The notes below the pieces were generated by a model. It was not told the origin of the DNA and searched no databases. It saw only the letters and a list, made by a program, of their open reading frames with translations. A program made the position numbers and the translations under genes. A stretch of 58,398 bases of DNA from Thiomicrorhabdus sp041583835 (GTDB taxonomy: Bacteria > Pseudomonadota > Gammaproteobacteria > Thiomicrospirales > Thiomicrospiraceae): the NCBI RefSeq assembly GCF_041583835.1, contig NZ_JBFHFC010000013.1, positions 1-58,398 of the forward strand, read 5' to 3'. Within the stretch, counting starts at the first letter, position 1, and each line of letters starts with the position of its first letter. Below, piece after piece: positions 34,934-43,379 of the stretch.

Positions 34934-36253
34934 TTACAGAATGTACTGCGACAGGTCTTGATCTTGCGCCAATTCACCGAGACGTTCTTCGACGAATTCA
35001 GGCGTAATTTCGATTTTGCTGCCGGATTTTTCGGGCGCATCGAACGAAATCTCTTCCAAAAGCCTTTCCAGAACCGTATGCAAACGGCGTGCGCCGATGT
35101 TTTCGGTGGTTTCGTTGACTTGGAAGGCGATTTCCGCCAAACGCTGGATTCCGCCGTTAGTGAAACTTAATTCGACGCCTTCGGTTTTCATCAGTGCGAT
35201 CGCTTGGGTGGTCAAAGCCGCTTTCGGTTCGGTAAGGATGCGCACGAAATCTTCGACTTTAAGCGATTGCAGTTCGACTCGAATCGGCAGACGACCCTGC
35301 AATTCCGGAATCAGGTCGGACGGTTTCGATAGGTGGAATGCACCGGAGGCGATGAACAGGATGTGGTCGGTTTTGATCATGCCGTATTTGGTCGATACCG
35401 TCGAACCTTCGATTAAAGGCAAAAGGTCGCGCTGTACGCCTTCTCGGGAGACGTCGCCGCCGCTGGCATCCTGACGTTTGGCGACCTTGTCGATCTCGTC
35501 GATGAAAACGATTCCGTTCTGTTCGACCGCTTCAACTGCCTGAGTCTTGATGTCTTCTTCGTTGACCAGACGCTGCGCTTCTTCTTCGGCCAGCGCTTTA
35601 AGAGCATTTTTGATCGGCATTTTGCGTTTTTCTTTCTTGCCCTGGTTCATGCCTTCGAACATGCTTTGTAGCTGCTGGGTCATGTCTTCAAGACCCGGAG
35701 CGCCAAGAATTTCGACATGCGCCGGAGTGGCGCTGATATTGACTTCGATCTCTTTGTCATCCAAAGAACCTTCGCGCAAGCGTTTACGGAATTTCTGGCG
35801 AGTTTCGGACATATTGTCGTAACTTTCTTCTTCACGCCCGCGCGCCGGTGGCAGAAGAATATCCAAAACGCGTTCTTCGGCTGCGTCTTCCGCTTGGCGT
35901 TGCACTTTTTGCATTGCCTGCTCGCGGGTCATCTTGATGGCGTTTTCCATCAGGTCGCGGATGATCGAATCGACGTCGCGGCCGACATAACCTACTTCGG
36001 TAAACTTAGTGGCTTCAATTTTCAAAAAAGGCGAGTTCGCCAATTTGGCAAGACGGCGCGCGATTTCGGTTTTACCAACCCCGGTCGGTCCGATCATCAG
36101 GATGTTTTTAGGCGTGACTTCCTGACGCATCTCGTCGGAGAGTTGAGAACGACGCCAGCGATTGCGCAGGGCGATGGCAACCGCACGCTTTGCTTCGCTT
36201 TGACCGACAATGTGGGTGTCTAAACTGTGAACAATCTCTTTTGGAGTCATCAT
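34934..36253 (-). CDS. hslU: ATP-dependent protease ATPase subunit HslU
   Basis: 439 aa from ATG 36253, which gives MMTPKEIVHSLDTHIVGQ as in homologues; the frame stays open to 36337, but those residues are not family-like. Walker A GPTGVGKTEIARR, Walker B VFIDEIDKVA, intermediate domain (about 110-235), sensor-2 region and the terminal LSQYIL that docks into HslV. AAA+ unfoldase of the HslUV protease. Unusually it is separated from hslV and on the opposite strand. Confidence 0.95.
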   Translation of the reverse strand: MMTPKEIVHSLDTHIVGQSEAKRAVAIALRNRWRRSQLSDEMRQEVTPKNILMIGPTGVGKTEIARRLAKLANSPFLKIEATKFTEVGYVGRDVDSIIRDLMENAIKMTREQAMQKVQRQAEDAAEERVLDILLPPARGREEESYDNMSETRQKFRKRLREGSLDDKEIEVNISATPAHVEILGAPGLEDMTQQLQSMFEGMNQGKKEKRKMPIKNALKALAEEEAQRLVNEEDIKTQAVEAVEQNGIVFIDEIDKVAKRQDASGGDVSREGVQRDLLPLIEGSTVSTKYGMIKTDHILFIASGAFHLSKPSDLIPELQGRLPIRVELQSLKVEDFVRILTEPKAALTTQAIALMKTEGVELSFTNGGIQRLAEIAFQVNETTENIGARRLHTVLERLLEEISFDAPEKSGSKIEITPEFVEERLGELAQDQDLSQYIL

Positions 36254-36293
36254 TGGGTAAATCTGTCCTGAATGTTTAACGAATAATTGGGTC

Positions 36294-36357
36294 ATTATAA
36301 AGGAAAATGCTTCGGTTTGCGTATTCCCTGTGCGCATGATAGATTTGCGTTTATAAT
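36294..36357. promoter_or_regulatory. Candidate divergent promoter region between hslU and dapF
   Basis: A perfect -10 box TATAAT faces each gene: 36352-36357 on the plus strand toward dapF, and 36299-36294 on the minus strand toward hslU. Neither has a convincing TTGACA-type -35 box at 16-18 nt. No heat-shock-type promoter was apparent. Confidence 0.4.
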
Positions 36358-36398
36358 CGTTTTCAATGTAATAACCATAAAAAATATAGGGTGCCTAA

Positions 36399-37235
36399 AT
36401 GGGCTTGAAATTCACCAAAATGCATGGCTTGGGAAATGACTTCATGGTCATCGATGCCGTCCGTCAAACCGTTAACCTTTCTGCCGAACAAGTCAAACGC
36501 TGGTCAGACCGCCATTTCGGTGTGGGTTTTGACCAATTGTTGGTGGTCGAGTCGACCGAAACCCCCGATGTGGATTTTCGTTACCGGATTTTCAATGCCG
36601 ACGGTTCGGAAGTCCAGCAGTGCGGTAACGGCGCGCGTTGTTTTGCCAAGTTTGTTTACGACAAAGGCCTGACCGATAAAAAAGAGATTCGCGTAGAGAC
36701 GGCTTCCGGAATGATTGTGTTGTATGTCGAAGATAACGGCTGGATTCGAGTCAATATGGGCGTGCCGCATTTTCTGCCGCAAAAACTACCTTTCAATATG
36801 CCGACCGAACAGGATGTGTATGATTTGGAAGTCAACGGCGAGCAGATTGAAATCGGAGCGGTTTCGATGGGGAACCCGCATGCGGTACTGCGCGTAACCG
36901 ACATCGGGCAGGCGCCGGTTGAAACTTTGGGCGCAGCGATCGAATCGCATGACTTCTTTCCGGAGCGTGTGAATGTCGGCTTCGCGGAGAAAGTGGATGC
37001 CGGTCGTATCCGTTTACGGGTGTTTGAACGCGGAGCCGAGGAAACCCTGGCATGCGGAACCGGTGCTTGCGCTGCAATGGTGGTGTATCGCAACTGGGGA
37101 GAAGTGGATGACGAAGTGACGGTTTCTCTGCCGGGCGGCGATTTGAAAATTGTCTGGAACGGCGACCGTTCGTCGCCAGTGTGGATGAGCGGTCCGGCGG
37201 AGACCGTTTTTGAAGGAGAGATTGAGCATGTCTAG
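36399..37235 (+). CDS. dapF: Diaminopimelate epimerase
   Basis: 278 aa. Opens with FTKMHGLGNDFMVID. The two catalytic cysteines are in QQCGNGARC and LACGTGACAAM. Converts LL- to meso-diaminopimelate for lysine and peptidoglycan. First gene of dapF-DUF484-xerC-hslV; overlaps the DUF484 gene by 8 nt. Confidence 0.96.
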   Translation: MGLKFTKMHGLGNDFMVIDAVRQTVNLSAEQVKRWSDRHFGVGFDQLLVVESTETPDVDFRYRIFNADGSEVQQCGNGARCFAKFVYDKGLTDKKEIRVETASGMIVLYVEDNGWIRVNMGVPHFLPQKLPFNMPTEQDVYDLEVNGEQIEIGAVSMGNPHAVLRVTDIGQAPVETLGAAIESHDFFPERVNVGFAEKVDAGRIRLRVFERGAEETLACGTGACAAMVVYRNWGEVDDEVTVSLPGGDLKIVWNGDRSSPVWMSGPAETVFEGEIEHV

Positions 37236-37905
37236 TCTGTTGAACGATATTCACGAAGAGGACGTGGCGAATTTCCTGAACCGCAATCGCGAGTTTTTTC
37301 ACGTTTTTCCTAATCTGCTGGACGAGTTGAGTATTCCCCATCCGGAGACGGGTAAGGCGGTTTCGTTGTTGGAGCGCCAGATTTACCAGTTGCGCAAACA
37401 GCGGGACGAATTGCAGGTGGAGGTCGATACCCTGATTAATATCGCCGGAGAAAACGGCCAGCTGTTCAATAAGGTCAAGGAATTTACTAAAGCATTGATG
37501 GCGGCTCGTAGCGAACAAGAAGCGGTCGACTGCATTATCGAGGAGATGCAACAACGTTTTCAGGTTGAAGAAGTGGCATTGGTTTCCTGGGATGTGCCTT
37601 CAACCAGTTTGCACGGTATTACCCAGTTGGGTATCAGTCAGACTTGGGTCGAGACCATGAAGTCGACGTTGCAGCCGGAAGAGCCGGCCTGTGGTTTGTT
37701 GGAAGACGCTTGGCAGAAAGGGTTGTTCCATACGAACGAGCCGATGCAGTCGGTGTGTCTGTTGCCGCTTGGCGAGAAACGTGTTTGGGGTGTGTTGGCG
37801 TTGGGCAGTACGACCGACCGTTTTCACCCGAATTTGGGAACCTATTTTCTGAGAATCATGGCGGAAATGGTGACCGCCCGTTTGTCTCACTTGTTTGCCG
37901 GATAA
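37228..37905 (+). CDS. DUF484 family GAF-like protein
   Basis: 225 aa from the ATG at 37228, chosen because GGAG lies 9 nt upstream; a TTG at 37210 would add six residues. Typical DUF484 opening (VANFLNRNREFFHVFPNLLDELSIPHPETGKAVSL is the family core, here at about 14-48), a coiled-coil segment and a GAF-like domain (about 75-220). Function is not established. It lies between dapF and xerC as in most gammaproteobacteria. Confidence 0.88.
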   Translation: MSSLLNDIHEEDVANFLNRNREFFHVFPNLLDELSIPHPETGKAVSLLERQIYQLRKQRDELQVEVDTLINIAGENGQLFNKVKEFTKALMAARSEQEAVDCIIEEMQQRFQVEEVALVSWDVPSTSLHGITQLGISQTWVETMKSTLQPEEPACGLLEDAWQKGLFHTNEPMQSVCLLPLGEKRVWGVLALGSTTDRFHPNLGTYFLRIMAEMVTARLSHLFAG

Positions 37906-37911
37906 TTTTCG

Positions 37912-38871
37912 ATGCAAGCCCTGAACGCGTTTTTGCTCAATCTCAAATTGCAGAACCGTTCGCCTCATACCCTTTTGAATTATCAGCGCGATGTCGAAGC
38001 GTTTCTGGGCTATTATTTTGCCGACGATTTGAATGACCTTGACGACGGTCTGCATGCCGCGTCCAATAATCCGCAGTTGTCAGCCAAGTTGGCGAAATTT
38101 GATGATTGGAAGCTGATCGATTCGGAGGCGATTCGCGCTTTCTTAGGTTATCGCGTTCAGCAGGGCGTCAGTGCCCGTACCGTCGCGCGTCAATTATCCG
38201 CGATCCGTTCCTTTTACGATTATCTGTTGGAAGAGGGTGTGGTGGAGAAAAATCCGGCAAAGGGCGTCAAGTCTCCGAAACAGCCTAAACCGTTGCCGAA
38301 AAGCCTCGATGTAGATTGGACGCGCAAGTTGTTGGAGCAGCCATTGAAGACTTGGCAGGATGTGCGCGATCAGGCTATTTTTGAACTGTTGTATTCCGCC
38401 GGACTGCGTGTGTCCGAATGTACCGAATTGGATCTGACTCCGGGATTGGATCAGTTTCGTTCCGGTTGGGTATATGTATTGGGTAAGGGCCAGAAAGCAC
38501 GTTTGGCGCCGGTGGGTTCCAAAGCGCAACAGGCAATATCGGAATGGTTGAAGATTCGTTCGGATTACGCCAGGGCCGACGAGCAGGCGGTTTTCGTCAA
38601 TCGGCTCGGTCGACGTTTAGGTGTGCGTAGTGTGCAGAAGCGTTTGGATGAACGAACCTTACAAGCCGGTTTGCCGACTAAGATGTCCCCGCACCGTCTG
38701 CGCCATGCTTGCGCAACTCATGTATTGGAATCCAGCGGTGATTTGCGGGCGGTTCAGGAAATGCTCGGCCACGCCAATCTATCGACCACTCAAATTTATA
38801 CCAAACTGGATCTCCAACATCTGGCGCAAGTCTACGACCAGGCGCACCCTCGAGCTAAGAAAAACAAATAA
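37912..38871 (+). CDS. xerC: Tyrosine recombinase XerC
   Basis: 319 aa. Catalytic residues are visible: Arg in SAGLRVSE, Lys in GKGQKAR, His/Arg in SPHRLRHACATH, His in LGHANL and Tyr in TTQIYTKLD. Acts with XerD at dif to resolve chromosome dimers. About 20 residues longer than E. coli XerC, owing to an acidic insert (about residues 40-62, DDLNDLDDGLHAASNN) between the first helices of the core-binding domain. It lies 6 nt after DUF484. Confidence 0.93.
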   Translation: MQALNAFLLNLKLQNRSPHTLLNYQRDVEAFLGYYFADDLNDLDDGLHAASNNPQLSAKLAKFDDWKLIDSEAIRAFLGYRVQQGVSARTVARQLSAIRSFYDYLLEEGVVEKNPAKGVKSPKQPKPLPKSLDVDWTRKLLEQPLKTWQDVRDQAIFELLYSAGLRVSECTELDLTPGLDQFRSGWVYVLGKGQKARLAPVGSKAQQAISEWLKIRSDYARADEQAVFVNRLGRRLGVRSVQKRLDERTLQAGLPTKMSPHRLRHACATHVLESSGDLRAVQEMLGHANLSTTQIYTKLDLQHLAQVYDQAHPRAKKNK

Positions 38872-39031
38872 CGTAATTTCGGGGATGAATTGAAACGAAT
38901 TCGTAATTTCTAAAAAATAACGACGGTCTTGTCCGGTTTTCGAAATAAGCAAATCGCTCGTTTCTTCCCCTGTTTTCATTTAGAATAGCCGCCAATACAA
39001 ATGTGAATTATAAGAATTTAAGGGTTTGAAT

Positions 39032-39574
39032 ATGTCATTTCATGGAACGACGATATTGTGTGCCAAGCGTGACGGAGAAATGGTCATCGGCGGAGACGGT
39101 CAAGTCACTTTGGGGCACGTGGTGATGAAAGGCAATGCACGCAAGGTGCGCCGCTTGTATAACGGTCAGGTGTTGGCCGGTTTTGCTGGTGCGACCGCAG
39201 ATGCGTTTACTTTGTTCGAGCGTTTTGAAGGTCGTTTGCAAGCCCATAACGGACAGTTGATGCGTGCAGCGGTAGAGATGGCCAAAGATTGGCGAACCGA
39301 TCGAGCTTTGCGCAAATTGGAAGCGATGATGTTGGTCGCGGATCAGGAGAATATGTTGCTGATTTCGGGAACAGGCGACGTTATTGAACCGCAGCATGAC
39401 TTTATCGCCATCGGTTCCGGCGGCAGTTATGCTCACTCGGCGGCGCAGGCGTTGATGGAAAATACCGAATTGCCGGCGCGTGACGTGGTCGAGAAAGCGT
39501 TGAACATCGCAGCGGAACTTTGCATTTACACGAATCACAATTTGACGATCGAATCGTTGAGTTCAAAAGAATAA
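39032..39574 (+). CDS. hslV: ATP-dependent protease proteolytic subunit HslV
   Basis: 180 aa from the ATG at 39032 with AAGGG upstream. Mature catalytic threonine is T6 in FHG/TTIL after removal of a five-residue propeptide. Family segments GGDGQVTLG, VMKGNARKVRRLYNG, AIGSGGSYA and CIYTNHN are present. Peptidase ring for HslU. The 160 nt upstream contain TAGAAT at 38981-38986 as a possible -10 box. Confidence 0.95.
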   Translation: MSFHGTTILCAKRDGEMVIGGDGQVTLGHVVMKGNARKVRRLYNGQVLAGFAGATADAFTLFERFEGRLQAHNGQLMRAAVEMAKDWRTDRALRKLEAMMLVADQENMLLISGTGDVIEPQHDFIAIGSGGSYAHSAAQALMENTELPARDVVEKALNIAAELCIYTNHNLTIESLSSKE

Positions 39575-39594
39575 TTTACAAAGGAGTAATTTGG

Positions 39595-40158
39595 ATGGAA
39601 GCCAATAAGACTGAGTGCCAGCCAGTGCCGAAACATCAACCGAGCAAGGTAGAATCGATGTTTGAATCCGCTTTGTGGAACAGCCGTTTTGTCGTTTTAG
39701 TGGCGGTCATTGCCAGTATGGTGACGGCGTTCGGGATTTTTTATCTGACTTCGGTGGATATTTTTTATACGATTTCACATTTGACGCATTATCACGAAAT
39801 GGACGATGCGGGGCGTGCCTTGTTGAAAGCGCAGACGGTGGCGCATGTCGTCGGTTCGGTTGACGGTTTCCTATTGGGTGCGATTATGTTGATCTTCTCT
39901 TTGGGGTTGTATGAACTGTTCATCTCCAAGATCGATATTGCGGAAAGCCAACACGGCGCGAGTAATATTTTGTTCATCAGTTCTTTGGACGATTTGAAAG
40001 ACCGTTTGGCGAAAGTCATCGTGTTGATTTTGATCGTAATGTTCTTCGAGCAAGCCATATTCTTGAAGCCGACCGAGCCGTTGGAATTGTTGTATTACGC
40101 TTTGGCAATCATGATGGTGGCCTTGGCGTTGTATCTGTCGCATAAGGCCTATCACTAA
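39595..40158 (+). CDS. UPF0114/YqhA family membrane protein
   Basis: 187 aa from the ATG at 39595, with AAGGAG 9 nt upstream; the frame is open further but overlaps hslV. Four hydrophobic segments (about 33-55, 80-105, 133-155, 160-180) and the family pattern SRFVVLVAVIASMV, VDGFLLGAIMLIFSLGLYELFISKID. Function unknown. It is followed by a strong bidirectional terminator. Confidence 0.85.
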   Translation: MEANKTECQPVPKHQPSKVESMFESALWNSRFVVLVAVIASMVTAFGIFYLTSVDIFYTISHLTHYHEMDDAGRALLKAQTVAHVVGSVDGFLLGAIMLIFSLGLYELFISKIDIAESQHGASNILFISSLDDLKDRLAKVIVLILIVMFFEQAIFLKPTEPLELLYYALAIMMVALALYLSHKAYH

Positions 40159-40185
40159 GCGGATTCGATTTGCGATAGTAGGAAT

Positions 40186-40212
40186 AAAAAAGCCCCTAAA
40201 CGGGGCTTTTTT
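40186..40212. terminator. Bidirectional rho-independent terminator
   Basis: AAAAAAGCCCC (40186-40196) pairs perfectly with GGGGCTTTTTT (40202-40212) around TAAAC. It has T runs on both strands and serves the rightward yqhA-like gene and the leftward waaA gene. Confidence 0.95.
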
Positions 40213-40261
40213 ATTGTCTGTTAAAATCGTCCGGATCGTCTTGGCGGTCGCATCTTCCGTA

Positions 40262-41593
40262 TTAGTCCAGGAGCGGCTTGATTTCAGCCAGTAACTTTTT
40301 CAAGGCGCCGGTGTTGTGTTCGAACGCTCGATAAGCTTTTTCTCCGGCATCCTGTTGTGCTTGAGGATCGGAAGCGATTGTCATCAGGAACTCTCCCAAA
40401 CTGTGGGAGTCGTCGACTAATTGAACCGCGTCTTCACCGATAAAGGTTTGGTACAGTGCATCCAGATTGGCGAAGTGCGGTCCGGAGATAACCGGCTTGT
40501 GTAATGCGGCCGGTTCCAGAATATTATGGCCGCCGAACGGTACTAAGCTGCCGCCGATGAAGGCGGCGTTGCTCGCGGCAAACCATTGCATCAGTTCGCC
40601 GACGCTGTCGGCTAGATAGACTTGTGTGTCCTCGGTGACGGCTTGGTGTTGGCTACGTCGAGCCCATTTGAATGAACTGTTCTCGAGCATTTCGGCGACT
40701 TCGGCAAAGCGGTCTGCATGACGCGGCACCAGGATGAGCAATGCATCCGGCCGGGTTTCCAACAATTGTTGGTGAGCCTGTAACATCAGACTTTCTTCGC
40801 TGCTTTCCATTTGTGTCGGAGCGTTCGGGTCGGCATGCGTGCTGGCGGCTACCCATATAAAACGGTTTTGAAGACGGTTTTGACTTTTCCATTCTTCGGC
40901 TTGTTCGATTAAACCGGTCGGAATTTCCATATCGAATTTGATGTTGCCGAGGGTTTTGATTTTCTGCGGTTCGGCACCGAGTGCTTGGAACGATTTTGCA
41001 TCGACCGGAAATTGTGCGGCGATAAAGCGGGTCTGGTTCAAAGCCTTTTTAAGCATGGCTCCGCCCCATTTCCGGTAGGCTTGAAAGGATTTTTCTTTTA
41101 AGCGGGCATTCACCAGTATGACCGGGATTTGGCGTTCCGAGCAGGCTTGATATAGGTTCGGCCAGATTTCGGTTTCCACCATGACCACGAGCTTGGGTTG
41201 CAGTTGGTCAAGAAAGCGATTGACGGCAAACGGAAAGTCGTAAGGAATCATTTGGTGTTGAATGTCGACCGGCGAGAATTGCAGAGCCTGAATGGCGCCT
41301 TGTGTAGAACCGTTGGTGACGGTTAAGGGCAGATCCGGATAGCTTTGTTTCAACGCGCTGAGCAACGGGAAAATCGAGCGGGTTTCGCCGACGGAGACGG
41401 CGTGGATCCAAATCCCGCCTTTGCGGTAAGTTTGGCGGTTACGGCCGAAACGAGACGCAAAACAATCCGCTATGGGCGGTAGGTCGGGGTACTGTTCACA
41501 TTGCGACTGGTGTTTCTTGCAGCGTTTCCAGCCCGAGTAGGCAATCAATGGCATTGCCAGTGCGGTAAGGAAACGGTAGACGCCGAGTCGCAT
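40262..41593 (-). CDS. waaA: 3-deoxy-D-manno-octulosonic acid (Kdo) transferase
   Basis: 443 aa, GT30 family. N-terminal membrane-anchor stretch, then WIHAVSVGETRSIFPLL, PYDFPFAVNRFLDQLQPKLVVMVETEIWPNL split over the acceptor domain (catalytic Glu of the ETEIWPN type) and a donor-binding part with SLVPFGGHNILEPAALHKPVI. Adds Kdo to lipid A. Downstream of kdsD by 12 nt, so Kdo synthesis and transfer are co-transcribed. Confidence 0.94.
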   Translation of the reverse strand: MRLGVYRFLTALAMPLIAYSGWKRCKKHQSQCEQYPDLPPIADCFASRFGRNRQTYRKGGIWIHAVSVGETRSIFPLLSALKQSYPDLPLTVTNGSTQGAIQALQFSPVDIQHQMIPYDFPFAVNRFLDQLQPKLVVMVETEIWPNLYQACSERQIPVILVNARLKEKSFQAYRKWGGAMLKKALNQTRFIAAQFPVDAKSFQALGAEPQKIKTLGNIKFDMEIPTGLIEQAEEWKSQNRLQNRFIWVAASTHADPNAPTQMESSEESLMLQAHQQLLETRPDALLILVPRHADRFAEVAEMLENSSFKWARRSQHQAVTEDTQVYLADSVGELMQWFAASNAAFIGGSLVPFGGHNILEPAALHKPVISGPHFANLDALYQTFIGEDAVQLVDDSHSLGEFLMTIASDPQAQQDAGEKAYRAFEHNTGALKKLLAEIKPLLD

Positions 41594-41605
41594 CGCAGGA
41601 ATCGC

Positions 41606-42547
41606 CTAGCGGTTCAGGTCGTAAATTTGGATGACGCCAACGATCTCGTCGGCTTCAGTGACCAATAAAGACGTGATCTTGTATTGGTTCATCAATTCCT
41701 CGGCTTCGCTTAAACGCGCTTCGCTACTGATGGTCTTAGGGCTGGTTCCCATTAGGTCGGCGGCGGTTTTGTTCATGAAGTTACCGGCGTCCTGCTCCAT
41801 GTGTCGGCGCAGGTCGCCGTCGGTGATGATGCCGCGGCCTTGATCGACAATACACAGTCCCAGACGCCCTTCGTTCATGGTGTGAATGACGTCGCTGACT
41901 GATGCGGAAGAGCTGATCATCGGTAGGTTGGCCGAAGTCATTTCGTGTTTGACTTTGACCAGAAGTTTACGCCCTAGACTGCCGCCCGGATGGAAGCGCG
42001 CGAAGTCGTGCGGCTGGAAGTTGCGCGCTTCCATTAGCGCGACCGCCAATGCGTCGCCCATGACTAATGTGGCGGTAGTGGAAGAGGTCGGCGCCAACTG
42101 GTGCGGACACGCTTCCTGCGGCACGGAAATGTTGAGGTGAAAATCGGAATTTTTCGCCAGGGTCGATTCCGGGCGTCCGGTCATCGAAATCAGAATGTTG
42201 CCGTTGTCTTTTAAAAACGGCAGTAAACGAATCACCTCTTCGGTTTCGCCGGAATTGGATAAGGCGAGAAACACGTCGTCGGGCGCAACCATCCCCAAAT
42301 CACCATGGAAAGCTTCGCCCGGGTGCATGAAGAAGCACGGCGTTCCGGTGCTGGCGAAAGTCGCCATAATCTTTTTGCCGATGAGTCCCGATTTGCCCAT
42401 GCCGCAAATGACGACACGCCCGTGTGCTTTTAGAATTGCCTCAACGCTGCCGTTGAAGTCGTTGTCTAAAAGAGTTTTAAGGTGAAGTACCGCTTCGGCT
42501 TCGATGTCGAAAACGCGTTTGGCGATGGCTTGGTAATCTGTAGACAT
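41606..42547 (-). CDS. kdsD: Arabinose-5-phosphate isomerase
   Basis: 313 aa. SIS domain (about 30-190) with CGMGKSGLIGKKI, the HPGEAFHGDLGM active-site region and ALSNSGETEEVI, then two CBS domains (about 205-313). Makes arabinose 5-phosphate for Kdo. Groups with waaA and lies 35 nt downstream of the PagL-like gene. Confidence 0.94.
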   Translation of the reverse strand: MSTDYQAIAKRVFDIEAEAVLHLKTLLDNDFNGSVEAILKAHGRVVICGMGKSGLIGKKIMATFASTGTPCFFMHPGEAFHGDLGMVAPDDVFLALSNSGETEEVIRLLPFLKDNGNILISMTGRPESTLAKNSDFHLNISVPQEACPHQLAPTSSTTATLVMGDALAVALMEARNFQPHDFARFHPGGSLGRKLLVKVKHEMTSANLPMISSSASVSDVIHTMNEGRLGLCIVDQGRGIITDGDLRRHMEQDAGNFMNKTAADLMGTSPKTISSEARLSEAEELMNQYKITSLLVTEADEIVGVIQIYDLNR

Positions 42548-42581
42548 GGTTTTTCCGTTGTGTTTGTTCTGTTAAGTCGTA

Positions 42582-43256
42582 TTAAAAACGATAACCTAAA
42601 TGAATGTTATGGAAATCGGTTCCCGGATTCGGCATTTCAATACCGGCATTAGAGATGTGCAAGTAACGGTAGCCGAGTTCAAATCGTTTGTTCTTGATCC
42701 CCAGACCGAAAATGTCGCCGAATTGGAATTGGGTGGATTTGAATTCGTTTTCGATGGTGGCGTCGTTGAGCCATTGAAGGCCGGCTCCGGTTTCCATGTA
42801 GATATCGAATTTCGACATTTTGTAGCTGTATTGGAAAAGCGGCGTGATTCCAAGAATGTAGCCTTCTTTATTGTCGGGGTTGGTGCGGGAAGAGTTCCAA
42901 CGGTTGGCGTTGATTTCCCAACGACCGCCGATTTCGAAATTAGGGGATTCGTAAAACTTCTCTTTCCAATCCGCCCCAAGTGCCAAGCGTAAGTGGTCGA
43001 TGGTGTTGTCGGAGCCTTTGTCCACGCTGAAAGTCAGTTGATCGGTATCGATGCCCGGAGACAATGAACAAGGGGCTTTGCCTTGGTAACAGGCCATACC
43101 GAAAGAGATGATCGAGCCGGCAATCGCCAGTGTCATCGGATCGTTATTGGATTTGCCCGCCAGAGCATTTTGAGAACCGATAACGCAGCTAAACGCGGCA
43201 CCTAATAAAAATAATTTTTTGAAGTGTGAAGAAAACTGTTTTTTCCAACTGTGCAT
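42582..43256 (-). CDS. PagL-like lipid A 3-O-deacylase (acyloxyacyl hydrolase family)
   Basis: 224 aa from ATG 43256, preferred because AGGAAA precedes it and a signal peptide follows (LFLLGAAFSCVIGSQNALA); the frame continues upstream to 43286. The mature part alternates as an outer-membrane beta-barrel and ends in Phe. The PagL signature is clear near the end: GYRYLHISNAGIEMPNPG with His and Ser of the catalytic site. PagL removes a 3-linked acyl chain from lipid A. Position beside kdsD/waaA and opposite hldE fits LPS remodelling. Confidence 0.8.
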   Translation of the reverse strand: MHSWKKQFSSHFKKLFLLGAAFSCVIGSQNALAGKSNNDPMTLAIAGSIISFGMACYQGKAPCSLSPGIDTDQLTFSVDKGSDNTIDHLRLALGADWKEKFYESPNFEIGGRWEINANRWNSSRTNPDNKEGYILGITPLFQYSYKMSKFDIYMETGAGLQWLNDATIENEFKSTQFQFGDIFGLGIKNKRFELGYRYLHISNAGIEMPNPGTDFHNIHLGYRF

Positions 43257-43379
43257 TTGGGGGTTTCCTGATAAACTAACGCCCATATTCTAATCGATTT
43301 AAACAGGGCTTTGGATAATTTAAGGACGAATTTAAAGTCTTTAAAACCCTGTATAGTTAATGAGTTTTTTCCTATAAAA

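Noticed and set aside
38890..38904. TTGAAAC and palindrome ACGAATTCGT upstream of hslV, as a heat-shock promoter
   Set aside because: No CCCCAT-type -10 element occurs at the right distance, and the palindrome is short enough to arise by chance.
43303..43352. ACAGGG/CCCTGT inverted repeat between the PagL-like gene and hldE
   Set aside because: The arms are 6 nt and 38 nt apart with AT-rich filling; not convincing as a riboswitch or operator.
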